Assembly: GCA_964424125.1 (NCBI GenBank) | Contig: CAYRHS010000045.1 | Span: 1-19,115, forward strand | Length of the DNA: 19,115 bases | DNA from: CAYRHS01 sp964424125 | Lineage (GTDB): Bacteria > Actinomycetota > Acidimicrobiia > IMCC26256 > JAOSJL01 | Direction of reading: 5' to 3' | Shown: positions 6,680 through 13,947 of the stretch, piece by piece | How the letters are laid out: each line of letters begins with the position of its first letter | How positions within the stretch are numbered: the first letter of the stretch is position 1 | Position numbers and translations under genes: made by a program | Notes under the pieces: generated by a model | What the model saw: only the letters and a program-made list of their open reading frames with translations | What the model was told of the DNA's origin: nothing | The model's database searches: none

Positions 6680-7981
6680 TCACCGGTCGGTGTCGGTGAC
6701 CCCTTCGGCAAGGACGTCGGCGAGGCCCTCGGTGGGGGCCCGGACGGGGCCTGCGGCCCGGGCGATCCGGAGGTAGCCGAACCACCAGATCGCCGCTCCG
6801 ATCACACCGGTGGCGGCGAGCCCCCACGCCGCTCCGGCCTCGCCGGCCACGACGACACCGATCGTTGCGCCGACCACCAGGAGCGGGGCGACGAGCAATC
6901 GGGCGCGGAGGCTCTCCCGGGCCGCGGCGAGCGATCGCAGGCCGGTGACGGCCGCGACGCCGATGCCGTTCGCGGCCATCAGCAGGGTCGTGGGCAGGAG
7001 CACGCGCCGGGCGGCGTCCCAGGTGTCCCCCAACAGCTCGGTCCCGATCGAGTCGGGGAGCAGCAACAGGATCGTCCCGACGACAGCCGCCGCGGCACCG
7101 AGCGCGAGCGCCACGACCGCCGAGAGTCGCACCACCGCGCGGCCACCACGTGCTGCGAGGCGAGCCCCTTCGGGTACGGCGATCAGGCGCGCTCCGAGAT
7201 AGAGGACGTTGACGGGCCCGAGGAGGACCTGCGCCCCGCGCAGACCCGCGACCGCGTCCAGCCCCGCGATCGCGGTGACGACGAAGAGCGAGACGTAGGA
7301 CCCGCCGACCTGGGCGGTGAAGTCGAGTGCGAAGGGGCCGCCCAGGTCGAGGTGTCTTCGCGCCCACCGGGGACCGGCCCCGAGGGCGGGGAGCATGCCC
7401 GCCTGCGCGCAGCCGACGAGGGCGGCGACGTTGGCGGCGAGTCCCCAGGCCAGCACGAACGCGCCGGCGCCGGCATCGGTGAACGCGAGCAACGCACCCA
7501 CTGCGCCGAACTGCGCGAGCGCCCACACCAGGTCGTTCGCCGCGGCCCGCGCGGGGCGGCCCTCGGTGACGAAGACGAATCGCCATGCGTCCTGGAGCGC
7601 GAGGCCCGGCATGGAGATGCCGAGCGCCAGCAGCACGGACCGCGTCGTTCCGCCGAAGAACGTGGCCACGACCAGCAATCCCGCGCCCACGAGCGCTCCG
7701 GCCCACACCGACGCGCCGGTCGCGGCCGCGCTCGCCTGATTCCGGGCGGCGGGGGGCGCGGCGCTGAAGCGAACCGCCAGGGGCTCGGCGAGCAGGCCGC
7801 GCACGATCCCGAGCACCGTCAGGTACACGAGCACGGCGATCGCGAAGGCGCCGAACTCCGACTCCGTGACGGATCGCGCCACCAACACCGTCAGGGCGAA
7901 GTTGGTCAGCGACGAGAGCGCCTGGTCGGCGATACCCCAGCCGCCGCGCGCGAGGAGGGCCCGCCGCCCGACGTTCGTCAC
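6680..7981 (-). CDS. MOP-superfamily flippase-like membrane protein (polysaccharide/oligosaccharide transport type)
   Basis: The 433-residue protein is almost entirely hydrophobic, with about 12 membrane segments separated by short Arg-containing loops. The opening RGGWGIADQALSSLTNFALTVLVARSVTESEFGAFAIA is the classic start of Wzx/MATE-like flippases and polysaccharide biosynthesis membrane proteins, which move lipid-linked glycans across the membrane. No glycosyltransferase genes lie nearby, so the cargo is unknown. Start GTG 7981 is 16 bases after the stop of the DUF2269 gene on the same strand, so the two probably form an operon; no strong ribosome binding site precedes it. It ends 57 bases before the PAC2 start. 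Confidence 0.82.
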   Translation of the reverse strand: MTNVGRRALLARGGWGIADQALSSLTNFALTVLVARSVTESEFGAFAIAVLVYLTVLGIVRGLLAEPLAVRFSAAPPAARNQASAAATGASVWAGALVGAGLLVVATFFGGTTRSVLLALGISMPGLALQDAWRFVFVTEGRPARAAANDLVWALAQFGAVGALLAFTDAGAGAFVLAWGLAANVAALVGCAQAGMLPALGAGPRWARRHLDLGGPFALDFTAQVGGSYVSLFVVTAIAGLDAVAGLRGAQVLLGPVNVLYLGARLIAVPEGARLAARGGRAVVRLSAVVALALGAAAAVVGTILLLLPDSIGTELLGDTWDAARRVLLPTTLLMAANGIGVAAVTGLRSLAAARESLRARLLVAPLLVVGATIGVVVAGEAGAAWGLAATGVIGAAIWWFGYLRIARAAGPVRAPTEGLADVLAEGVTDTDR

Positions 7982-7997
7982 GGGGTCGGCGCCGTGC

Positions 7998-8501
7998 TCA
8001 GCCCGGCTTCCACACCATCAGGAAGAGGATCACGACGAGCAGGGCGTTGAGCGCGGCGCTCGTCGCCCCGACGATCCGGCCGCGCTGCTCCAGGATCGCG
8101 AGCTGTGGTGGTGGCCCGGCCCCTTCGGTGGGCGCTCCCTCGGCCAGTTCCCGCATCGCGCTGAGGACCCGCTGGATGTTCGGGCGGAGGAGGCCGTGGA
8201 CGAGGCCGAGGGCGACGATGTAGAGCCCCATCGAGGCGGAGATCCAGGTGTCGCCGAACTCGTAGGTCTCGTCGCTCAGCAGCACGAGGAGCACGCCGAA
8301 GACGAAGACGGCGTAGATGAACCACTCCGCGATCCTCGAGACGAGCCAGTTCGACTCGGCGACGGCGAGCGCTTCGCGCCCTCTCCGGGCTTTGGCCTGC
8401 GCAGCGTACAGGCCGTTCAGGAACACCGCTCCGAAGCCGATGATGGCGCTCAGGATGTGGAGCACCAGTACGAACTTGTAGACGCCGCTGTTCGTGCCCA
8501 C
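7998..8501 (-). CDS. DUF2269-like four-helix membrane protein
   Basis: The 167-residue protein has four predicted membrane helices (about residues 7-29, 57-77, 89-107, 142-164). The start VYKFVLVLHILSAIIGFGAVFLNGLYAA, with a conserved-looking His in the first helix (H15), matches the DUF2269 predicted integral membrane family, whose function is unknown. Helix 2 follows RIAEWFIYAVFVFG and helix 3 is followed by LRPNIQR. The start GTG 8501 is fixed by an in-frame stop just upstream and by a perfect AGGAGGT ribosome binding site at 8507-8513, five bases away. It is the first gene of a likely pair with the flippase. A His-containing membrane bundle near cytochrome oxidase genes could bind haem or metal, but that is conjecture. 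Confidence 0.8.
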   Translation of the reverse strand: MGTNSGVYKFVLVLHILSAIIGFGAVFLNGLYAAQAKARRGREALAVAESNWLVSRIAEWFIYAVFVFGVLLVLLSDETYEFGDTWISASMGLYIVALGLVHGLLRPNIQRVLSAMRELAEGAPTEGAGPPPQLAILEQRGRIVGATSAALNALLVVILFLMVWKPG

Positions 8502-8555
8502 CCACTACCTCCTGTCGGTCCCGGCGCGGAAGCGTAGACGGCCGACGGGCGCGCG

Positions 8556-8587
8556 CCGGGAGGCGCCGGCGAACCGGCGCCTCCCGG
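8556..8587 (-). terminator. Strong 14-bp GC hairpin downstream of the surface protein gene
   Basis: CCGGGAGGCGCCGG (8556-8569) and CCGGCGCCTCCCGG (8574-8587) pair perfectly around the tetraloop CGAA. It begins 22 bases past the stop codon of the minus-strand gene ending at 8610 and precedes the DUF2269 gene. There is no T-run, so it is a GC-type or I-shaped terminator, or a 3' mRNA stabiliser. Confidence 0.65.
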
Positions 8588-8609
8588 TGGGGGTAGGGGA
8601 TCGGGTGAC

Positions 8610-9212
8610 TCAGGCGACCGAGCGGCGCCGGGACGCCAGCCAGAGGGCCACGCCCGAGCCGGTGGTGACGAGCCCGCCGATCGCCAACGGGAGCGTGGCC
8701 CCGCCGGTGAAGGGCAGCGAGCCACCTTCGGTCTCGGTCTCGGGCTCGTCGGAGGGCTGGTCGGAGGGCTGGTCGCACTCCTCGGGCGTGTACCCGGGCC
8801 CGTCGCAGTCCTGCGGGGTGGACTCGGGCGGGTCGCAGTCCTCGGGCAACGCGTCGGGACCCACCCAGATCCAGGAGGCGGACTGCTCGTCGTAGTAGTA
8901 GCCGGGCTCGCAGGGAACTGCGGGCGGCTCCGCCGAGGGGTCCTCGAGCTCCGGGGGCGGCACCTCGTCGACCTCGCCGTCGTCGCCGATCTCGGGCGGA
9001 CCGTCCTCGCCCTCGTCACCGGGGTCGGCGGGCGCGACCAGGTCGCCCGGGAGCTGGACGTGGGGGTCGATCTGGACCGCCTCCGGGGACACGAGGTCCT
9101 CGGCGCTCGGGACAGGGTGGTCGGCCGGAGCCGCCCCCGCGGGAGCGCCCAGCGTGAACACGCCGAGGCCAGCGGCGACGGACACCAGGAAGATCGTACG
9201 GATCGCGCGCAT
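8610..9212 (-). CDS. Secreted, sortase-anchored (LPFTG) acidic protein with cysteine decapeptide repeat
   Basis: The 200-residue protein has an N-terminal signal peptide (MRAIRTIFLVSVAAGLGVFTL, likely cut after APAGA-A near residue 28), then a Pro/Glu/Asp-rich stalk (30-100). Next are a short aromatic segment (C101, EPGYYYDEQSASWIWVGP), three ten-residue repeats ending in a PEDCD-like motif (C126, C136, C146), and a Ser/Glu linker. It ends with a cell-wall sorting signal: LPFTG at 166-170, a hydrophobic helix at about 173-193 and RRR. A sortase would link it to the cell wall; no sortase gene is in the window. ATG 9212 has a GGAGGAGG ribosome binding site (9222-9229) nine bases upstream. A strong hairpin follows the stop, so it is probably monocistronic. 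The function is unknown. The evenly spaced exported cysteines are unusual for an anchored stalk protein. Confidence 0.82.
   Translation of the reverse strand: MRAIRTIFLVSVAAGLGVFTLGAPAGAAPADHPVPSAEDLVSPEAVQIDPHVQLPGDLVAPADPGDEGEDGPPEIGDDGEVDEVPPPELEDPSAEPPAVPCEPGYYYDEQSASWIWVGPDALPEDCDPPESTPQDCDGPGYTPEECDQPSDQPSDEPETETEGGSLPFTGGATLPLAIGGLVTTGSGVALWLASRRRSVA
8749..8772. repeat. Tandem 12-bp repeat (two copies) inside the surface protein gene
   Basis: TCGGAGGGCTGG occurs twice in tandem (8749-8760, 8761-8772). It encodes a repeated QPSD/QPSD on the minus strand, directly next to the 30-bp repeat. Confidence 0.7.
8773..8862. repeat. 30-bp coding tandem repeat, three units
   Basis: Units begin at 8773, 8803 and 8833 with TCGCACTCCT, TCGCAGTCCT and TCGCAGTCCT, exactly 30 bases apart. 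On the minus strand they encode ten-residue units ending PEDCD, PQDCD and PEECD. The unit starts are better conserved than their ends. Confidence 0.75.
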
Positions 9213-9278
9213 CGGGTTGTTCCTCCTCCGGCGGTCGTTCGCCGCCGTCGGGGGGAGAGCGCTCGGGGGTGGGGACCC

Positions 9279-10202
9279 TTACGAGAATCGCGGAAGATTC
9301 TCTCGCCCCACCGTGGCAACGGGTTCGTCGGGACGAGCGGCCGCGTCGAGGGCCCGGTCCGAGCGAGCCGCGACGCGCTCTTCGTGGCGCATCCACTGCG
9401 TGAGCACGACGGCGATGGCGATGAGGCCGAGCAGTTCACCGAAGGCCCAGAGGATCCCGGCGCCGGTCCGCTGGTCGGCGAGGGGACCGGAGCCCCAGTT
9501 CCGTACGACCCCGTCGTACCAGTCGGCGGCGATGACACTCCGCGAGCCGAGGATGGCGACCCCGAGGAAGGCGTGGAAGGGGAGGACGACGATCACGAAG
9601 AGGAGGCGCGCGCCGTACGTGAGAGCCGGCCTGATGGGATCGAGGCCGACGACATACCAGAAGAAGAGCGATCCCGCGACCACGAAGTGGACGTGGACCG
9701 CGAGGTGCACCCACTCGTTGCGCAGCGACAGCTCGTAGAGCGAGGTGAAGTAGAGGACGAAGAGGAAACCGCCGTAGAGCAGCCAAGCCGCGACGGGATG
9801 CGTGAGGGTCCGCACGATGCGGTGGTGGAGCACGGCGAGCAGCCGCTCCTGGGTGCGGCGCCGTCCTGCCTGGAGCGCGAGGGTGATCGGCGCCCCGAGC
9901 GCGAGGAGGATCGGCGCGATCGCGGCCAGCATCAGGTGCTGCACGACGTGGAAGCTGAACAGCGTCCGGTCGTAGGCGGCGAAGCCGGACTGCGTGGCGA
10001 CGACGATCACGGCCATGCCGGCGGCGAACGCGAGGCTGCGGCTGGTGGGCCAGCGGCGACCCCGAGCCGCCAGGCGCCGAACCCCGAGCGCGTAGAGCCC
10101 GATGGCGCCGACGACCGCCAAGAAGAGCAGGTCGGGCTCCCAGTCGAAGAGCAGCGACCGCCAGGTCGGCGGTCCGGGTGCGACGTAGGCAAGGCCCCCC
10201 AC
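9279..10202 (-). CDS. ctaG: Cytochrome c oxidase assembly protein, caa3_CtaG type
   Basis: The 307-residue protein has about seven membrane helices and the features of the caa3_CtaG family, thought to help deliver copper to the CuB site of haem-copper oxidases. Visible landmarks are FSFHVVQHLMLAAIAPILLALGAP in the centre and WVHLAVHVHFVVAGSLFFWYVVGLDP further on, both rich in conserved His. The C-terminal 35 residues are a charged cytoplasmic tail. The start GTG 10202 has TAACCT seven bases upstream, a leaderless arrangement. It is divergently placed beside ctaE and close to all oxidase genes, which supports the assembly role. This family is unrelated to the alpha-proteobacterial Cox11, which is also called CtaG. 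Confidence 0.88.
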   Translation of the reverse strand: MGGLAYVAPGPPTWRSLLFDWEPDLLFLAVVGAIGLYALGVRRLAARGRRWPTSRSLAFAAGMAVIVVATQSGFAAYDRTLFSFHVVQHLMLAAIAPILLALGAPITLALQAGRRRTQERLLAVLHHRIVRTLTHPVAAWLLYGGFLFVLYFTSLYELSLRNEWVHLAVHVHFVVAGSLFFWYVVGLDPIRPALTYGARLLFVIVVLPFHAFLGVAILGSRSVIAADWYDGVVRNWGSGPLADQRTGAGILWAFGELLGLIAIAVVLTQWMRHEERVAARSDRALDAAARPDEPVATVGRENLPRFS

Positions 10203-10209
10203 TGCCAGG

Positions 10210-10215
10210 AGGTTA
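10210..10215 (-). promoter_or_regulatory. -10 element (TAACCT) for ctaG, leaderless
   Basis: On the minus strand TAACCT is followed by seven bases (CCTGGCA) and GTG 10202. A divergent promoter for ctaE should lie in the same 98-base gap; TAGAAC at 10287-10292 is the best but imperfect -10 candidate for it. Confidence 0.55.
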
Positions 10216-10300
10216 CCGGCCAGCTCCGCGGCGCACGCTGGGTCCTCGTGGGGTTACGAGTCGGGCTCCCACGACGCGAGCTGTAGTAGAACTCGCGCCC

Positions 10301-10876
10301 GTGACGGAGGGCGGTGCGGTCAGGTCCCGGAGCCGGGAGCCATCGATGCTCGCCGTGGGCATGGTCGTGTGGCTGGCGTCCGAGCTGATGTTCTTCGGGG
10401 GCCTGTTCGCGGCGTGGTTCACCCTGCGTTCGATGAGCGACGCCTGGCCTCCGCCCGGGGTCGACGTCCCGACCGCGACCGCGGCGATCGCGACCGGCGT
10501 GCTCGTGCTCTCCAGTCTGGCCATCGATCAGGCTCGCCGCGCCGACGAGCGCGGCGACCACGCGGCGTTCGGGCGTTGGCTGGTGCTGACGCTCGCCCTC
10601 GGGGCGCTCTTCTTGGCCAGCACCCTGCGCGATCTCGTCGCCGCGGACTTCGAGATCTCCACGAATGCCTACGGGTCCCTCTACTACGTGATCATCGGCC
10701 TCCACGGGGTGCATGTCGCGGCGGGCCTCGTGCTCGGCGGGATCGTGCTCGTAGTGACTGCCGGGAGCACGCCCCGGGCGCGTCGAGGTCCGATCGTCGA
10801 GGTGACCACCTACTACTGGCACTTCGTCGTCGTGACGTGGCTGTGTGTGTTCGCGATCGTCTTCCTCCTGCAGTGA
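10301..10876 (+). CDS. ctaE: Cytochrome c oxidase (aa3) subunit III
   Basis: The 191-residue protein is the five-helix short form of oxidase subunit III usual in actinomycetes, which stabilises subunit I and its proton uptake. The first helix carries VVWLASELMFFGGLFAAWF with the conserved Glu (E28); later come YYVIIGLHGVHVAAGL (H135, H138) and YYWHFVVVTWL. In most homologues the last motif reads WHFVDxVW; here the Asp is Val (V177). The frame extends upstream to 10178, but GTG 10301 gives the usual N-terminal length; ATG 10346, beginning at MLAVGMVVW, is an alternative. It heads ctaE-qcrC-qcrA-qcrB, an order conserved across actinomycetes. Its stop overlaps the qcrC start by four bases. Confidence 0.9.
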   Translation: MTEGGAVRSRSREPSMLAVGMVVWLASELMFFGGLFAAWFTLRSMSDAWPPPGVDVPTATAAIATGVLVLSSLAIDQARRADERGDHAAFGRWLVLTLALGALFLASTLRDLVAADFEISTNAYGSLYYVIIGLHGVHVAAGLVLGGIVLVVTAGSTPRARRGPIVEVTTYYWHFVVVTWLCVFAIVFLLQ

Positions 10877-11679
10877 GCGAGCGGGATCTCACTCGCCGCC
10901 GCGCGGTGCTCGTCGGTGCGATCCCGGCCGTGGCCGCAAGCGTCCTGGCCCTGACCCTGGTACCCGCGATCCCGGCCGGGGCCGGGTCCTCCTCCGACAC
11001 GACGACGACCACCACGGCGACGGACGGCACCGACGATGCCGCGCTCGTCGCCGAAGGCCGCGAGCTCTACGACATCAGCTGTTCGTCGTGCCACGGGGCG
11101 ACCGGTGAGGGAACCGATCTCGGCCCCGATCTCGTCGGGGTCGGCGCGGCCTCGGCCGACTTCATGTTGCGCACGGGCCGCATGCCCGACACGAACCCTT
11201 CCCGCCAGGCGACCGCGAAGCGCCCTGCCTTCGACGACCGACAGATCGAGGCTCTGGTCGCGTACGTGGCGTCGCTGGGTCCGGGCCCGCCCATCCCGAA
11301 CGTCGACGACCCCCGAGGGAGCCTCCAGGAGGGTGCGTCGCTGTTCCTCTTGAACTGCGCGGCCTGCCACAGCGCAGCCGGTGACGGAGGTGCGCTGAGC
11401 TACGGGCGCAACGCGCCCGAGCTCCACTCCGTGGGCCGAACGCAGGTCGCGGAGGCGATGCGGATCGGGCCGGGACCGATGCCGGTGTTCGGCCCCGACA
11501 CCTTCAGCAACGAGGAGGTCAACTCGATCGTCGAGTACGTCACGTACCTCCGCGATCCGGAGGAACCCGGCGGGATCTCCCTCGGAGTGATCGGGCCGGT
11601 GACCGAAGGGCTGGTCGGGATCTTCGTCGGGCTCGGGGTGCTCGTCCTGGTGGTCCGGTGGATCGAGGCCCGCGCGTGA
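10873..11679 (+). CDS. qcrC: Cytochrome bcc complex di-haem cytochrome c subunit
   Basis: The 268-residue protein carries two c-type haem sites, CSSCH (C70, C73, H74) and CAACH (C162, C165, H166). It has an N-terminal membrane or signal segment (AVLVGAIPAVAASVLALTLV) followed by a Thr-rich linker, and a C-terminal membrane anchor at about 240-262. Met residues after each site (M98 or M104; M203 in GPGPMPVF) are candidate sixth ligands. In actinomycetes this subunit replaces both cytochrome c1 and soluble cytochrome c, passing electrons directly to CuA of the oxidase. GTG 10873 overlaps the ctaE stop as GTGA. No Shine-Dalgarno sequence precedes it, so translation is probably coupled to ctaE. 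Confidence 0.94.
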   Translation: MSERDLTRRRAVLVGAIPAVAASVLALTLVPAIPAGAGSSSDTTTTTTATDGTDDAALVAEGRELYDISCSSCHGATGEGTDLGPDLVGVGAASADFMLRTGRMPDTNPSRQATAKRPAFDDRQIEALVAYVASLGPGPPIPNVDDPRGSLQEGASLFLLNCAACHSAAGDGGALSYGRNAPELHSVGRTQVAEAMRIGPGPMPVFGPDTFSNEEVNSIVEYVTYLRDPEEPGGISLGVIGPVTEGLVGIFVGLGVLVLVVRWIEARA

Positions 11680-11695
11680 CCGGAGGAGCAATCGC

Positions 11696-12568
11696 GTGAG
11701 GGACAAGGACCGCGACGAGCTCACCAAGGCCGAATGGCGGGCCACCAACCGCGTGGCGACCGGCTTCGCGGCCACGACGCTCGCCGCGATCGGGCTCGCG
11801 ATCGTCTACTGGCAGGGCGGGCAGACCCAACTCGAGGGCGTGTTGCTCGCGCTCGCGCTCGGCGGGCTCGGCTACGGCTTCGTGGTCGTGGCGAAGCGGC
11901 TCCTGCCCCAGGGGCCCTACGAAGAGGAACGCGATCCCCTGCCAGCGAGCGACGAGACGGTGGCGGGCATCGAGCAGGACATTGAGCGAGGGGAGGGATG
12001 GCTCGACCGCCGCGGCTTCCTCCTCAAGCTCCTGGCGCTCGCCGGCGGCGCGCTCGGCCTCGCGGCCCTGTTCCCGATCCGCTCGCTCGGACCCTCGCCG
12101 GGCAACCAGCTGAAGCGGACCCGGTGGCGCAAGGATTCGCTCGTCGTCGACGCGCAGGGCAACCCGATCGCGACCGACGCCCTCGAGGTCGGCGGGACGC
12201 TCACCGTGTTCCCGGAGGGCGCTCTCGAGGCCGAGGACTCGCAGACCGTGCTGATCCGGGTCCCCGAGGACGAGTTCCGACCCCGGGAGGGCCGCGCCGA
12301 CTGGGCACCGATGGGCTACGTGGCGTACTCGAAGGTCTGCGTGCACGCCGGGTGCCCGGTGGGGCTCTACCAGCAGGACATCAAGCGTCTGCTCTGTCCG
12401 TGCCACCAGTCGACCTTCGACGCGCTCGACGGTGCACGGCCCGTCTTCGGGCCCGCCACGCGCTCCCTGCCGCAGTTGCCGCTCTACGTCGACGACGGCG
12501 GCTTCCTTCGCTCGCAGAGCGACTACACGGAGCCGGTCGGCCCCGGGTTCTGGGACCGCGACCGGTGA
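11696..12568 (+). CDS. qcrA: Cytochrome bcc complex Rieske iron-sulfur subunit
   Basis: The 290-residue protein has the three N-terminal membrane helices typical of actinobacterial QcrA (about 22-39, 47-67 and 106-127), the last preceded by WLDRRGFLLK. The periplasmic Rieske domain has CVHAGC and CPCHQS. The 2Fe-2S ligands are C215, H217, C234 and H237, with C220 and C236 placed for the conserved disulfide. It takes an electron from menaquinol at the Qo site of QcrB and passes it to QcrC. GTG 11696 has GGAGGAG (11682-11688) seven bases upstream, the only clear ribosome binding site inside this operon. Its 3' end overlaps qcrB by four bases. Confidence 0.94.
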   Translation: MRDKDRDELTKAEWRATNRVATGFAATTLAAIGLAIVYWQGGQTQLEGVLLALALGGLGYGFVVVAKRLLPQGPYEEERDPLPASDETVAGIEQDIERGEGWLDRRGFLLKLLALAGGALGLAALFPIRSLGPSPGNQLKRTRWRKDSLVVDAQGNPIATDALEVGGTLTVFPEGALEAEDSQTVLIRVPEDEFRPREGRADWAPMGYVAYSKVCVHAGCPVGLYQQDIKRLLCPCHQSTFDALDGARPVFGPATRSLPQLPLYVDDGGFLRSQSDYTEPVGPGFWDRDR

Positions 12569-13947
12569 TCATCCCGCGGCTCGCGCGCTGGCTGGACGAC
12601 AGACTCGGCGCCTCGCGGGTCGCCCGCAGCACGCTCAACAAGGTCTTCCCGGACCACTGGTCCTTCATGTTGGGCGAGATCGCGCTCTACGCCTTCGTGA
12701 TCCTGCTGCTGACGGGCGTCTACCTCACGTTCTTCTTCGTCCCGGGGTCGAAGGAAGTCGTCTACGACGGCAGCTACGCCCCGCTGCACGGTGCAACGAT
12801 GTCCCAGGCCTACGAGTCGACGCTGCGAATCTCCTTCGACGTCCGGGCGGGTCTCGTCATGCGCCAGATCCATCACTGGGCGGCGCTCGTCTTCGTCGCC
12901 GCGATCATCGCCCACATGTCCCGGGTCTTCTTCACCGGCGCGTTCCGCCGGCCACGAGAGATCAACTGGATGGTCGGCATCACCCTGCTGCTCCTCGCGG
13001 TCGCGAACGGTTTCACCGGCTACTCGCTCCCCGACGACCAGCTCTCCGGAACCGGCCTGCGCATCGCGTACTCGGTCGTGCTCTCGATCCCGCTCGTCGG
13101 CGAATGGATGGCGTTCCTGATCTTCGGCGGAGCCTTTCCGGGCAACGACGCGATCACGCGGTTCTTCGTGATCCACATCCTGATCGTGCCCGCCGCCATC
13201 GCGATCCTGCTGACGGTGCACCTCGCCCTCCTCGTGCGCCAGAAGCACACCCAGTGGCGAACGGCGCGTGCTCGGGAGGACAACGTCGTCGGCGCCAAGC
13301 TCTGGCCCACCTTCATGGCGAAGACCGTGGGGCTGTTCTTCCTCGTGTTCGCAGTCGTTGCGGCCCTGGGCGGTCTGGTCCAGATCAACCCCGTGTGGAT
13401 CTGGGGGCCCTTCCAACCCGCGGCCGTCAGTGCCGCCTCGCAGCCGGATTGGTACGTGGGTTGGCTGGAAGGGGCGTTGCGGCTGATGCCGCCGTGGGAA
13501 ATCCGCGCCTTCGGCTTCGAGATCCCGAACCCGTTCTACGGCGGCGTGCTCATGCCCGGTATCACGTTCGGGATCCTCTACGCGTGGCCGTTCCTCGAAG
13601 CGCGCTTCACCCACGACCACGCCGAGCACCACATCCTCGATCGTCCCCGAGACCGGCCCGTGCGCACCGCGATCGGTACCGGGATCCTCACCTTCTACCT
13701 GCTGCTCTTCATCGCCGGGGGGAACGACGTGCTGGCCGCGCAGTTCCACGTCTCCGTCAACGCGATCACCTACGTCCTGCGGGTGCTCCTGTTCGTCGGG
13801 CCGGTGTCCACCGGGTATGTGGCCTACAAGCTCGCCCAGGAGCTCCGAGCTCGGGACCGCGCGCGGGAGACGACCCGGTCGACACGGCCACCGCCTCCGA
13901 CGGCGGTGCTGCGCCGCACGCCGACCGGAGGGTACGTGGAGGGCTAG
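12565..13947 (+). CDS. qcrB: Cytochrome bcc complex cytochrome b subunit
   Basis: The 460-residue protein binds two b haems and forms the menaquinol oxidation and reduction sites. The four haem ligands are visible: H103 and H117 in helix B (13 residues between) and H204 and H219 in helix D (14 between). The Qo motif is PDWY (294-297), as in other actinomycetes, instead of PEWY. NGFTGYSLPDDQLSGTG forms the loop after helix C. The C-terminal tail is short and basic, so the protein is shorter than the roughly 540-residue mycobacterial form. The frame is open far upstream, but GTG 12565 overlapping the qcrA stop (GTGA) gives the natural N-terminus. It ends on TAG within a CTAG shared with ctaF on the other strand. 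Confidence 0.94.
   Translation: MIIPRLARWLDDRLGASRVARSTLNKVFPDHWSFMLGEIALYAFVILLLTGVYLTFFFVPGSKEVVYDGSYAPLHGATMSQAYESTLRISFDVRAGLVMRQIHHWAALVFVAAIIAHMSRVFFTGAFRRPREINWMVGITLLLLAVANGFTGYSLPDDQLSGTGLRIAYSVVLSIPLVGEWMAFLIFGGAFPGNDAITRFFVIHILIVPAAIAILLTVHLALLVRQKHTQWRTARAREDNVVGAKLWPTFMAKTVGLFFLVFAVVAALGGLVQINPVWIWGPFQPAAVSAASQPDWYVGWLEGALRLMPPWEIRAFGFEIPNPFYGGVLMPGITFGILYAWPFLEARFTHDHAEHHILDRPRDRPVRTAIGTGILTFYLLLFIAGGNDVLAAQFHVSVNAITYVLRVLLFVGPVSTGYVAYKLAQELRARDRARETTRSTRPPPPTAVLRRTPTGGYVEG

Noticed and set aside
5756..8050. 764-codon open frame on the plus strand
   Set aside because: It is the antisense shadow of the PAC2 and flippase genes; its translation is Arg/Gly/Asp/Glu-rich low complexity with no domain.
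8773..8862. CRISPR-like reading of the 30-bp periodic sequence
   Set aside because: Units are contiguous with no spacers, lie inside a coding frame and keep the frame; it is a coding tandem repeat.
11998..12564. N-terminal 189-codon extension of the qcrB frame
   Set aside because: It overlaps the Rieske gene and is Arg/Pro-rich; GTG 12565 gives the normal N-terminus.
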